NCBI GenBank assembly: GCA_008973525.1
Contig: WACJ01000405.1
Location: 1,674,001-1,738,000, forward strand
Source: Stenopsyche tienmushanensis
Taxonomy: Eukaryota; Arthropoda; Insecta; Trichoptera; Stenopsychidae
Direction: 5' to 3'
Length of the DNA: 64,000 bases
The translations under genes and the position numbers were made by a program. Within the stretch, counting starts at the first letter, position 1. The number at the start of each line of letters is the position of its first letter. Positions 21,713-32,714 of this stretch are shown here, piece after piece. The notes below the pieces were generated by a model that saw nothing but the letters and a program-made list of their open reading frames with translations, was not told the DNA's origin and ran no database searches.

Positions 21713-22535
21713 TAGGGAATCCAATCCCGAGCCAAAATTTCGATCCCGGGATTTCGGGAACGCATTTTTTTTATTTAAGAAAAAAAAATCTAATTAAAAA
21801 AAAGATAAATAAAACACTTAAAAATATGTCTGAAGTAACATTAAACATCAAGTGTTTCGTCATTTAGTCTGGATCTGATTTTGGTAGCCAGGCAACCTGC
21901 TGCTGAAAATGTACGTTCAGCCTCCACACTCGTTGGAGGTATCGTCATCAGATATTTAAATGCTAGTTTGAATTGATGACTGCGTGAGCCCCCATTTTCG
22001 TATAACGCCATCAATATGATTGATAAAATTCTTTTCTGCTGAGACGCGGACTAAAACTCGCAAAATTCCCGATTTCCCGACAAATTATTTATTTCCGTTG
22101 CTGCAGATGAATACCTATACACTATAATACTTTGATATGATTCGTAATTATATTACGGAGAAATACAAAAATTCTGAACCCCGTATCTATTATATTTCAT
22201 ATCGATATTCCCATTATTAGAGTCGAGGTGTAGTAAATACATCACCGGTAGGGAAAGGTTAATATAACAATTTGAAAAGCATATATGTATACATAGATTA
22301 GACAGTTACTGCCCCTAGGCGTTGCCTAAGCTCGCCAATCAGTAATTACGTCACTGTTTCCAAGCGTCTAGATTTCGGCAGGAATGTCTCGATTTAGTAG
22401 CCTTTATCGTGCTGATGAGGTGTACGATTTCTATTAAATAAAAATTTCAATCCCAAATTTTTCGAGATAATGTTTACTTATCCCGGGATTCATGAGCACC
22501 TAAAGCTGGCCGGGATCCCGGGATTGGATTCCCTA
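21713..22535 (-). mobile_element. hAT-like element, copy B, with both termini
   Basis: An 823-bp element bounded by TAGGGAATCCAATCCCG and its inverse at 22535. Both ends carry clusters of CCCGGGAT-type motifs. The minus strand at about 21840-21990 retains the hATC dimerisation region (ERTFSAAG-like, then RSRLND) seen in copy A. The rest of the transposase is missing, so this is non-autonomous. No 8-bp target duplication is visible: the left flank is GATGTGCT and the right flank TTTCGCGG. Confidence 0.8.
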
Positions 22536-22600
22536 TTTCGCGGCTCGCATGGCCTCTTGACCTGACACCACTGTATTTTTATGTCTAGGAACGAGATAAA
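22536..22600 (+). pseudogene. transposase C-terminal box, continuation past hAT copy B
   Basis: Resumes the interrupted unit with TTTCGCGGCTCGCATGGCCT and CCTGACACCACTGTATTTTT. Confidence 0.65.
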
Positions 22601-22604
22601 GGAG

Positions 22605-23745
22605 ACTGTTTCTATTGTTATCATTTTCTTGTAAAATATTATAACTATTCTTTACCGATGATTTCTTTTTGTGTGAAGTTGATGAATTGATGACTTTTGT
22701 ATACTTTTTTATTAAGAGATTTTAAAAGCTAATAAATATTAACGCCTGTATCAAAATGGAACTCGGACAGCTAGAGGCGTTATGTATGTTGATTATATTG
22801 TAAATATACATTAATTTTGCATATTTATTTAAGCTTTACAGCATTAAAATATAAATCTATCTAAGAAATATATATGCAATCGCCAAAAAACATTTTATCG
22901 GATTATGATTGCATAAAAATTACACAAGTTTGACTTTCATTTAGATATTCTTATTATCTAATATTTGTGACAATAAGGAAGAAATATATAGAAATTGACA
23001 TCGTATAAATCATCTTTTTTGGCTTGAAATTCTTATGTTGAATATATGACATCGTGGGGCAAAACAACCCCAAAAATTGTATTCTCCAAAGCTGTTTTCA
23101 ATTAACGGCGCCCAATTTTGTCGTAAACGTGAGTTGGATTTTTTTTTGGTCACACATAACCCGTATGTACAAGGCATAATTTCACCTCAATAACTGACAG
23201 CTGTCAACACTGAGCGCCCGTATATCAGCTCGCATTTTCGTAACTGTCACGGATGTTTGTTTCTAGGCGATTCACATGGTCATACTCCGTCGAAAGGGGG
23301 GTTGAATATTTAAATTCGTCTAATTTATCGGTCGCCTTGTATTTCGGGCATAAATCCTATTTGAAATTTAAATATTGTGAGCGTTTTGTATGTCTTCATT
23401 AGGCGGCCGAAATTAAAGCGATTGTTAAAATATTTCAAAGCTTCGGACATAAATCAGGCGGAGATATGTGATGTATGCGCGGATAATGCGGACGAATAAA
23501 ATTTTACGGTCCCAATTAATATTGTTGCATATTTTAGAGACAGTTTGAATAAATTTGGATTTTTCGGTGTGGAAATGAAATTGGTTTTCAAATAAAGAAG
23601 CGCGTGCCCAACTGGTGGCGATCATCAAATTTGTTTCGTGTGTATTCTTGTTACTTTTGACATGCAGGGTTGGAACCTTCAGGGGTTAACTCCATCTCGA
23701 ATTGTGCCTCTTTTGATGTTGAACGATCTATGACCTGCCAAGTGA
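22605..23745. other. no gene recognised
   Basis: AT-rich to about 23030, then mixed. A short minus frame at 23425-23628 has no motif. Confidence 0.45.
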
Positions 23746-23749
23746 CCGA

Positions 23750-23935
23750 TCAGAAATGACGAAAAAAAAAATCAACAAAATGGTATTGGATGACATTTCA
23801 ATGGTAGAGATTTCAAAAAGCGCTGTTCATAGTATATTGACTGAAAATTTGGATATGAGAAAGCTGTGCGCAAGATGGGTGCCGTGTTTGCTCGCAATGG
23901 AACAAAAACTCTCTCGAGAAATTCTATAAATCTAT
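23750..23935 (+). pseudogene. mariner transposase fragment
   Basis: Frames read INKMVLDD, then ISKSAVHSILTENLDMRKLC and ARWVPCLLAMEQK, the second helix-turn-helix and following box of mauritiana-like mariner. One frameshift lies near the start. Cut on both sides. Confidence 0.85.
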
Positions 23936-23939
23936 TTTT

Positions 23940-24820
23940 ATTGAATGCAATACATTTTGTAGGACTATTTCTAATACAAATCTGAAATTTCTGCTAAATT
24001 GCATTCTGTTTGTCGTCAAGTCTGGTTGTCAAGTTTTTTTAGGGTTATCTTGTTTTTGTTTAAGAAACAAAAAAATACACCCTGACAATTTCCTTATGCC
24101 ATAAAAATATTTATACTTTCTAAGAAAGTTGAATACCGATAACTGGTATTTTTCCCGGAACGAAAACCGTAACCGAACAGATATAAATATTATTAAAATA
24201 ACCGAAACCGAAATGAAAAAAATAACGGTTCGAGGTCCTGGTTTTTTAAAGGGTTATTTTAAAGACAATGTCAAGTAATTTATTAAATTTTAAATGAACA
24301 CATTACGGGCCGCAGAATTGGGGCAAATGTGGGAGATCACATATTTAGTCGTTAAATTTCACAGTGAAAAATTCTTTTTTTCTATAATTTTAATTTTTTA
24401 GTCAAGTCTTAAATATATTTAAGACCATCTCTCGGCAAAACTAGAAAAAAATATTGCGTTGATATATTTTTTTTTTGTACGTCAAGTTCAAATAACGAAA
24501 CTCGAAAACACGCGTTTACGCGTGAACGGACCGCAATGTGTTAAACCATATTTCTAGTTGTTTTATTTCAATTACATAACATTCGTTTGAAATGCTTTTC
24601 TGTTTTACCGTTTCTAGAGAAATGAAAAACTTCGAGAAATCAGAATCTGTAACACAGCAAATTAAAAAATTAAAATAAATTTGATTTTTTGTGTCATGGA
24701 AACGAGAGGAAAGTCTAATTTCACTCGCGCCCACATTTGGCGCGAATCATCTATTTATTTTTACCACTTGGGGCTGCTTCCGTGATCGTAGATAGAAAGC
24801 CTTGTATACGCATTTTTCAT
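23940..24820. other. no gene recognised, includes REP-3 copy
   Basis: REP-3 hAT-like ends lie at 24150-24240 (CGGAACGAAAACCG and AACGGTTCGAGGTCCTG). The remainder is AT-rich without motif. Confidence 0.45.
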
Positions 24821-24824
24821 TTAA

Positions 24825-24955
24825 AATGCAGAAAAAACCCTAAAAGAGGAAGGAGTGGTCAGAAGATCTGTGTGTCCAACCGGTCCGTATTTCAAATCGC
24901 TGACGCGACGAATGAGCGCTTCGCGATCGGACGTCATGCCCGAATATGTTCACGG
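24825..24955 (-). repeat. REP-1, minus copy
   Basis: Reverse-orientation REP-1 with AACCCTAAAAGAGGAAGG, TCTGTGTGTCCAACCGGTCC and GACGAATGAGCGC. It continues into GCGATCGGACGTCATG, shared with 59660-59695. A plus-strand open frame across it (24737-25120) is a by-product. Confidence 0.65.
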
Positions 24956-25119
24956 AACATAATCTGCGTTCAACGGTGCCCTAACCGCCCAGATGAAGGA
25001 ATAGTCAAAATAATGAACACAAAATGTGTAAAATGGAGAATTAGCTCCAAAGAAGGCGAAGATAGTTCCATCTGCAGGAAAAATTATGGCGTTACTCGCG
25101 CAATCCTCAGCAATAAATA

Positions 25120-25200
25120 GATGAAGTTTTATTGTAATCTAATGAGCGGTATGGCAGCGCATTACATACAAACAAACAGATTTTTTTTTATATATAAGAA
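25120..25200 (-). repeat. Helitron-like unit, minus
   Basis: Reverse complement carries TATATATAAAAAAAAATCTG, then TTTGTATGTAATGCGCTGCC and ATACCGCTCATTAGATTAC, matching the internal unit of 1439-1808. Confidence 0.5.
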
Positions 25201-25204
25201 GATA

Positions 25205-25965
25205 ATCAATAGCAAGTTATAATATGAAAATGGCAACAAAGAGATTCCAACTGCGAGATTCTAATGATGCGCCTCCGACTCAATATGTCTAAGATCAGCT
25301 TGAGAATGCCGAACAAAAAGATGTCTTCCCTTGACGAATTTAAAAGTGAATTGTGTCCTTATATCCTTTCAAAAAGTAGGCATTTATATAATTTTCGCGG
25401 AAAGATTGATGACATTTCAGAGTTGCATTGCGTGAATGAAATCATCGGTGCAAATTAATGAATCACATGTGAATTAAAAGAGGCTTTTTACACATTTTTA
25501 TAAATGGAAGGATCACGATTGGATCTAATTGTGTGTCTCTATGGACGCTTGATTAAATCAAAAAGCCGCTAATTGAATAACGCCATTGGGTACGTTTAAT
25601 GTGTGGCAGTTGAACTCTTGCAATAAAATGGCATTCGGCTTCGTTTTGAGTTTCATATTTACAAAATAATCGATGAACACATCCGATCATGTGCTTAATT
25701 TCGAATTTAAACTTGTAAAAAAGCGTATTTTTAAGACGTCCGTGGGCTCGGTAAGAGGATTAGAGTGAAAGCTTTCGTGGGTCGAAGGCGATTTATAGCT
25801 CGCAGTCGCGGTTTACTCACATCTTGCTTTAAGTGTAAACTTTCGACATTTTAACGCTGGAAAAATAAATTTGAACATTAATCGCATCGTATTATTAAAA
25901 ATCGGTAGTACAAAAACGAGACGCCCTAGGCGACGCGACTAAGTAGAGAAAATGGTCGAAAAAAA
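25205..25965. other. no gene recognised
   Basis: One unassigned open frame at 25264-25458. Nothing else identified. Confidence 0.4.
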
Positions 25966-25967
25966 GC

Positions 25968-26744
25968 TACAGTGACTCACAAAAGTCATGGAACACGCAT
26001 ATCATTTTGGAGAATTCGATAAAATTTTTAAAAATATATAAATTGTGTCTGTCGTTGGAGATTTATTACACTGGAATTAGATCATTCTGCACAGGAGGGA
26101 GAAGTTTTTGTGGATTATATCGTGACGGGGGATGGGACGTATCACTATACCCCAGAATCCAAAGACAATCACTTCAGTGGCATCATTCATTTTCCCTAGC
26201 AACCATGAAGTTCAAAACACTCCGTTCAGCTGATTTTTGGGACCATAAGGGGATCCTTTTGGTGGATTTTATATCTAATTATCATTACCTAACTTCCTAT
26301 TATCTAACTACTTCGGAAATCAGTCTCCTGCATGAAAACGCTAGCCTCCACACCGCGCGAGCTTCACAGAAGCTACTGTAATCGTTTGAATGGGATATTG
26401 TCACCCAACCTCTCTTATTCACCCGACTTGGCGCTTTTGTACTATCACAATTTTACTAAATTAAAGGAGTTTTTTGGTGGGATAATTTCTTCAACGACCA
26501 GGAAGTCGAAGAAGGTTGACGGCGAAGGTCTATGATACTGGCATACAAAAGTTGGTGCCTCGACTATAAAAATGTCTCGATCTCGTCGGCAATTACGTCA
26601 AAAAATAGTTTAATATATTTGTGAAGTATCCTGTGAACTTCAATTAAACACAATCATCATTCGATCCTACATAAGTGTTGTAATCATATTTTCGACTTTT
26701 TAAAGATTATATTCTCGTGTCATGACTTTTGTAACTCACTGTTA
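25968..26744 (+). mobile_element. deleted mariner/Tc1-type element with both TIRs
   Basis: The 5' end reads TACAGTGACTCACAAAAGTC. The 3' end is the inverse complement of TAACAGTGAGTTACAAAAGTC. Both are at TA sites. Between them, in shifting frames, are VTGDGTYHYTPESK (first catalytic box), a segment like MKFKTLRSADFWDHKGILLV, LHENASLHTA (second box, with Asn-Ala but the first Asp changed), PTWRF-type remains of the third box, and the C-terminal GIQKLVPRLYKCLDLVGNYV. The N-terminal DNA-binding half is deleted. Inactive. Confidence 0.85.
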
Positions 26745-26749
26745 ATGGT

Positions 26750-27325
26750 TGCATCAAATCTCACAAACTAGCTTCGATAAATTCTTCGGTCGTTTAGCAA
26801 TTTTTATGCACATTATCGTCGAGAACCGTGAAATTTAGAATCCCTTGAAGGCTCTATTAACGAGGTCACACCGCATAAAAAAATTCTCAGAGAATTGGGC
26901 ACGACCGATCAGAAATGGACATAATTTAGTATACTATGTGTGATATAAGAGATTTACATAAATCGCCAATAAAGTAAAGTAAAGCCCTAGAGCGCCGATA
27001 CTACAATACTATTTTTCTATGTATATATTTTCAAATTTATTACCATACTATTTATAGCAACAACGCGGATAAAGTATTTTTTTTTTTGAATTTCACGAAA
27101 TTGCATTATAAAGCGGCATGGTCGTATTATTGGAACATAAAAATATATATTCAGGTAATTTAAATTTTAAATGTCAAACTTTACATTTGAGTGTTGCAAT
27201 GCCGAAAAAAAACGTGCGAAGAATTTAAGCATAGGGGAGATATGGTAAATACCATTAAAATTTTAATAGTTATTAATTAACATAAAAATTCTACATATTA
27301 AACCATTTTTTACAATTTAAAATGC
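26750..27325. other. no gene recognised
   Basis: AT-rich with no motif; the poly-T and poly-A runs are uninformative. Confidence 0.4.
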
Positions 27326-27329
27326 ATAT

Positions 27330-27425
27330 AATGACGCTATACAAAGCGCATGCCACGATGGACATTCAGCACGAGCAATTTGAAGACATGGTCATCTCGT
27401 GCGGCGGTGACATGAACTGGCTACA
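27330..27425 (+). pseudogene. IS630/mariner-type transposase scrap
   Basis: Reads AHATMDIQHEQFEDMVIS then GGDMNWL. This overlaps and extends the box seen at 19490-19648 toward the third catalytic region, confirming two copies of the same lineage. Confidence 0.7.
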
Positions 27426-27455
27426 ATACTATATTTATAGGTCAATTGGTTAATA

Positions 27456-28404
27456 TTAGGGTGTCCCATAAGTTTCTTTCGTTATCATATTAAGAAAAAA
27501 ATAAACAATAATTTATGTTACATCAAAATTTATTGAATAATATATGATTCATTCTGTTCTATTACCTTTCTCCATCCCTCCGGAAACCTCATAATGTCTT
27601 CTTGCCAAAATTTACCAGGTTTGTTGGCAAAATATTGATCAAGGTATATTTTTATATCATTTTTTGGATTAAAATTTTTATCACGTAAAGAATTTTTCAA
27701 TGAAAGAAATAAATAATACTCTATAAGATAAAAATAAATAAATTATTTATTTCTGACGAGCAAAGACACATGAGGCCTGGCGTTATCGTGATGAAAAACA
27801 ACGCCTCGTCTGTTCGCTAATTCTGGCCGTTTTCTGGCAATTGCATCCTTTAGATTGTTTAGTTGGAAACAATATTTTGTTGAATTGATCGTTTCACCTT
27901 GCTGAAGTAGCTCATAATAAACTACAATTTTTTTTGATATAGGCCAGGTTTAGCTATAGTTAAAGCATCTGTACCCTTGGTCCAATACCGTTTACGTTGG
28001 ATATTTTTACAGAGTATCCAACTTTCATCTCCAATGACAGGTCTCTTCAAAAAAGGTTGGCTATTATGTCGTCGGAGAAGAAGATCGCATGTTGAAATAC
28101 GCTGAAGTTTATTTGAGTCAGTCAGCTCACGAGGAAGTCACACATCTGAACGATTGATGTAGCCCAATTTTTTCAGATGATTATGGACGGATGTTCGTCG
28201 ATTTTCTAACTTGTTAGCTATTTCGCGAACAGTATATCGCGGGTTTTCTTCAACCATGGCTATGATTAGATCTGTGTTCATTTGCGAAAGAAACTTATGG
28301 CAACTATATGACAACCTAATACATATATTTCCATGGAAAAGTGTATAATTAATCCTTAATCCCTGAACATTTACCAATGTATGATTCCGAAGATTTATAG
28401 CCAC
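27456..28404 (-). mobile_element. mariner element, near full-length but inactive
   Basis: The 3' end is at 27456 (TTAGGGTGTCCCATAAGTTT, TA at 27454-27455). Minus-strand frames give in order: TDLIIAMVEENPRYTVREIA with VHNHLKKLGYIN (second helix-turn-helix), VPRELT, FLKRPVIGDESWI (first catalytic Asp), GVVFHHDNARPHVSL (second), and DQYFANKPGKFWQEDI with FPEGWRKVIEQNE (C-terminus). Several frameshifts occur. The third box (SPDLAPSD) is gone, replaced by AT-rich filler just before YYLFLSLKNSL. The first DNA-binding helix and the 5' TIR are not found. Confidence 0.9.
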
Positions 28405-28569
28405 ATCTAGATATATTGAAGCCCATAAATACAGATTTGATTTGGATGTGCACAGTGTTGACGAATCTTACCTGAAAAGAATAAACACATTTATGATTAT
28501 CTTTCTGATTTATTTGCATGTTTATTAGGCTCCTAAAAATCTATATTATTCGAAACATGAAGCTGATAC

Positions 28570-28755
28570 ATAGTTACACATGAAGATTCGGATTTTCGGT
28601 TAGTCAAAGAACGACCGTAATTTAGAAAGAATATGTACAATATTTTACAAGTTCGTTAATTTAAAATTGACAATGATATTATAATCTTTAAACGACTTCA
28701 AATGCGGAGTGATTGATGTTATTTCTAATGTTATTTATGACTTTTGATAGGATGG
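28570..28755 (+). repeat. REP-4, copy 2
   Basis: Begins GTTACACATGAAGATTCGG and ends near TTATTTATGACTTTTGATAG, the partner of 2740-2890. Confidence 0.6.
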
Positions 28756-28784
28756 CATTAATCAAATCTTCGTTGATAATTTGT

Positions 28785-29240
28785 AATCATAAACAGGACC
28801 GTAACAAGGAGGTGACAAAGCAGGTGCCCGCCACGGGCGCAACTGAGTTCGGAGCATAAAATGCAGAATACCGACTCAGTTTTTATAAAATATATTAAGT
28901 TGTTTAATCCTTCTATTGTTATATGTAAACAACCCATCCGATCAGTCTTCTTCAACTTAGTTTTGTATGAGAGCTTGTAATTGTTCTGTAGACATGTTTG
29001 GGTAAGACGTCCAATCTGAAAAGCGGACCGGATGGCCACACAGACCTTGTAGCCACTTTGTCCTCTTTTAGGGATTTTAGCAGCATTTTCGGGTATAAAT
29101 ATTAATATATTGCATTTATAATAGTATTATTTAACTTAAAAAAATGAATTTTGAGGGTGGGGGGCTGCAAGTTAGATACTTGCGAAAGAATTACGTTTAA
29201 GACAGCCATTACGAACGTTTATGTGATACACCCTGATAAT
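28785..29240 (+). repeat. composite repeat with REP-1
   Basis: GACCGTAACAAGGAGGTG and CAGGTGCCCGCCACGGGC match 18785-18840. The REP-1 block at 28935-29110 includes AGCGGACCGGATGGCCACAC. The tail 29095-29190, with GCAAGTTAGATACTTGC, matches 1809-1900. The order of blocks is the same as at 18785-19200, which suggests one element of at least 450 bp. Confidence 0.6.
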
Positions 29241-29244
29241 ATGA

Positions 29245-29910
29245 AAAATTACAATATTTAAATGCGATTAATTGACATATTAATATGGGGTTTATATCAG
29301 CAATAACGTGACTTCTGTACTTTATATTTTGCAAGAAATCTCTTATTTTCGACCGGTTGTTATTGGCTAAGAAATCTTTGTAAATTTGTTTGTATGGATT
29401 TAATCATTTGTAAAGTTCTCTTGAATTTTGTCCTTTTTCCAGTGGAATGATCCTCGTTTATATAATTTCAATTATTCGGTTAAGTCGAGATCTTTCTATG
29501 TACGTTTTTATTATAAGATATTTAACAAATTCATTGTTTTCGTCTGTATAAACATTTTTTGAATTTCAGACTATCCTAAAAGCTATTCCCAACAGATTTG
29601 CTTCATAAGACTCTCTTTCCATCAGGAGATTGCTCTCGGTATTCATATTTGTATCAGCTCATAAATACTAAGAAGCTATATTGTAGAATGAAACTATGTT
29701 GGGATAATCAGGTGAATTGGATGATGTAAATTGTTATTTGCATTTTTCAAACCATTTTGATGAATTTACAATGATAAAAGTCTAATTTTTCAACATTTTC
29801 TACGTCCCCAAATGTCACATAATTTGTGATATTTAATGCAGTTTAATGGATGCAAAGTTGCATTTTTCATCGTCAAACTGATGTCGTAAGATGTAAAAGT
29901 TTTCCTTGAG
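29245..29910. other. no gene recognised
   Basis: AT-rich with no motif identified. Confidence 0.4.
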
Positions 29911-29914
29911 AATA

Positions 29915-30115
29915 TTTTATTTTTTAGTCCTATTTAGACTTGATTTGAGGTGGCTTTTAGCAATCTCTGTTGAAGGATTATTATCTACCATTTTACATGG
30001 TTTTTCATAGCGAATATATGTTTTAAAAATGTGGTCACCAGCTACACTTTCTGTAGATTTGAACTCAAGATGATTGAGTTATGAGTCTAACTGCTTAACT
30101 GCGGGACTGCCTATA
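29915..30115 (-). mobile_element. tRNA-derived SINE, copy 1
   Basis: On the minus strand a tRNA-like head reads GTTAAGCAGTTAGACTC (A-box region), CTCATAA (anticodon-loop-like, CAT) and GAGTTCAAATC (B-box, plus coordinates 30056-30066). A body with CACATTTTTAAAA and GAGATTGCTAAAAGCCACC follows. The head and body are shared with 49360-49510. The shared non-tRNA body makes this a SINE rather than a tRNA gene. Both copies are diverged and lack an obvious poly-A tail. Confidence 0.7.
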
Positions 30116-30119
30116 AGTC

Positions 30120-31560
30120 AAACTCCTATGTGTATTGTATCTAGAAGAAGTATTGAAATCATTGGTGTTGTAAATATCGCTTAAGGGCTTGTCTTATTTT
30201 GAATTTCAGAAATGGTGTTGAAAATCTACATAAATCAGTTGTATTAAGTCCGTTTTCCTAAAATAATGATCAAAGCCCACATAGCCCTTTCTATGCATTC
30301 ATATCAAAGTAATTTGGAACCATAGCCGAAAGCCATGACCAAATGATATGATTCAGTTCGACATGTTGGTCCCACTACGTTAGGTGATAATAAAGAAAAC
30401 AAGACATGGATTAATGGATTGAATAACAATGCTGGACTTAAGGTACGCCCACGCCCACCACTTAAATACCATCAATAGGCGGTGAAGATGGCGCTAGATG
30501 GATTTTAATAGCATAATTAAGCAAATAAGCCAACAACATAGTGGATACACGATGATTTCATTACAAACAAGACATGCTCTGCAATATTTACGGACTAATT
30601 TCCGAGAGGCGATCGTAAATAACTGGCGCTAAAGATCGATTGCCGTCGTCGGTGTTAAGCCAAGGGTAAGACGCCATTGAAGCTCTTGCAATCCTTTGTT
30701 AGTCTTTTAAATATGGATTGGCCATTGATTGATGCAAGGACATCGGAGTACGACGGTGGAATTTTTATGAATAGGATTGCATTTGGAATCATGGTCAAAA
30801 TACATTTCTCTGGCGCCATTCTATGTATTGAATGATTGAATGCCAATGGCCATAGAAATCGAGGACTATCAAGAGATCCAAGGATTGTGCTGTGAATAAC
30901 ACGATTGAATTTAAAATTTAGTCCTGGTAGATCATCGTCATTTTATTCTTCTTCTAATTAAACTCATTCATGTTTATGATGATTCATTCCATCGCCATGG
31001 AAGAAATATTAAACGATTCTATGAATCGAAAACCACAAATAATTGGAGAAACAAGGCGTTGGTAATTCCATAGAAAACTCAACAAATTTGAACTCATTTC
31101 AACGCTTTATATACAAAATGATTTTTCAAGGAATTGCTCCGTTTTTCAAAATATTTACAAAACCGGCGGATTTGGTATTTCAAAATAAAATTTAACAAGC
31201 TCGTTCGGGTTGCTAATTGTTTGGATAAGGAAAATGTTGAAATCTATATACAGTAATATACAATGTTATAGGCACCATTACAACGTAATCACGGTTATAA
31301 CGAGCAATCGCACAATGCGTTATTGAATCGGCGCTTTCAATTTTAGTGTTTATTAAAATTCTACTATTCACGTCACTTGATGACTGATTTTTTTAGATGA
31401 CGTGCTCTACTGACCAAAGAGTTTAAGCAAGAGGTCCCGAATGACCCTAATTCAAAGGCAAACCTCGGAAAAGCGCCAATACCAAAATGAGAATTCCAGC
31501 AGGATCTCCGATAGTACTCCCGTAAGGGTTAATAAGCGAATAAGCGATGAAGTTAAAGTA
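30120..31560. other. no gene recognised
   Basis: About 1.4 kb without repeats shared in the window or recognised coding motifs. Could be unique intergenic sequence. Confidence 0.45.
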
Positions 31561-31567
31561 ATCGAAT

Positions 31568-32708
31568 TAGGGCTGCCAAAACCGGTTTTGAAAACCCGGT
31601 TTTTAAGAAAAAAAATTTAAGAAAAGAAAGGATTTTCGAAAATCGGTTTTTTGATTCCGAAAATCCGGGTTTAAATATAAAAATTAAATTTACATTTTTT
31701 AATAATTTTGGACGAAGAATATTGAATCGTTCACTTGACAGTGCGTGGTCTTGCACTCAGTTAGTTTTGAACGTTTTTCGCAATTAGTTCTGTGGCGCTG
31801 GGGAGATATTGCATTTGCAATACCGACTGATCGCTTCTTGCGCGTATACTGTTGCTTGTTGGGTGATGACGCGCCGGAGGTGGGAGTCGTGAGGGGAGTC
31901 GTCGGTTAGCCTTGGCTGCGGGAGGACGTCCTTCCCGCAGCGAGATCTCTCTCTCTCTCTCGTGTGAATAAAGAGTCATCTAGAGAAGAGAGTCTTTCTG
32001 TTCGACGCCTGCCATTCCCACCCATCCGTCCGGCTACATATGATGGGGACGTGCACGTGGGAGCGGGAAGCCGTCCAGGGACTCTGCCCTGAAAGCGGCC
32101 CCGCTCCTATGTAACAATATTGAAAAGAAATAGTATGTTTGCACTTGCTTCAAAATATGAAATTCTTGTAATGAGTGAAAGCATATTAATAAGCAAGGAT
32201 GTATCCTAATTTCGTGGCAGAAATAAATATTATCGGAAAATATTGTCACAAAAATAAGATCGTCGATCAGTTGATGTATTATATTTTTTGAAAACGTATT
32301 TCCTAAATAAAGCAGAATAAATTAGAATTAATATTTCATTTTTTGTTTTTGTTTTAATAACTTCTCCAAACGACGATTAGAATTTTTTCTTTGTAAATAA
32401 CAACTACATATTTTGTTATGATTATTGATTGTTCTGATAATTTTAAATTAGGTTTAAAATGTTTGATTGCATGTACCAGTGATTTTTTAAAATTTTATTT
32501 TTGTGATTATTTTGTAATAATTTTTAAATGTAAATGGACATTGTTGATTTCAGGTAAGTGTAATGTATTTAATATTGAATAAAATTCGAATAATTTTAAT
32601 ATATCCGTTATTTTCATACATTCGTTAAAATTGAAAACCGGTGGAAATCAGTTTCGTTCCAAAGCCGAAAACCGGTTTTGAAGAATGTCGGTTTTTGTAT
32701 AAGCCCTA
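31568..32708. mobile_element. hAT-like element with A-A-C-C-G-G-T-T subterminal repeats, carrying a solo LTR
   Basis: Termini TAGGGCTGCCAAAACCGGTT and the inverse of TAGGGCTTATACAAAAACCG. Subterminal AACCGGTTTT and AAATCGGTTTT strings repeat at both ends. Flanks AATCGAAT and GTTCAAAT agree at five of eight positions, compatible with an aged 8-bp hAT target duplication. No transposase is readable. The interior is interrupted by the LTR at 31791-32116; without it the element is about 815 bp. Confidence 0.65.
31791..32116 (+). mobile_element. solo LTR (copy B)
   Basis: A 326-bp LTR from TGTGGCGCTGG to CTATGTAACA. It shares GATCGCTTCTTGCGCG, GTCGTCGGTTAGCCTTGGCT, an AATAAAGAGTC polyadenylation region and GGGACTCTGC with copy A. 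A (CT)n run follows GCAGCGAGAT. There is no primer-binding site after the end, so it is a solo LTR left by LTR-LTR recombination. No clean target duplication is visible. Confidence 0.8.
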
Positions 32709-32714
32709 GTTCAA

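Noticed and set aside
24737..25120. 127-codon ORF as a gene
   Set aside because: It runs through a minus-oriented REP-1 copy also seen at other loci, where the frame is not kept.
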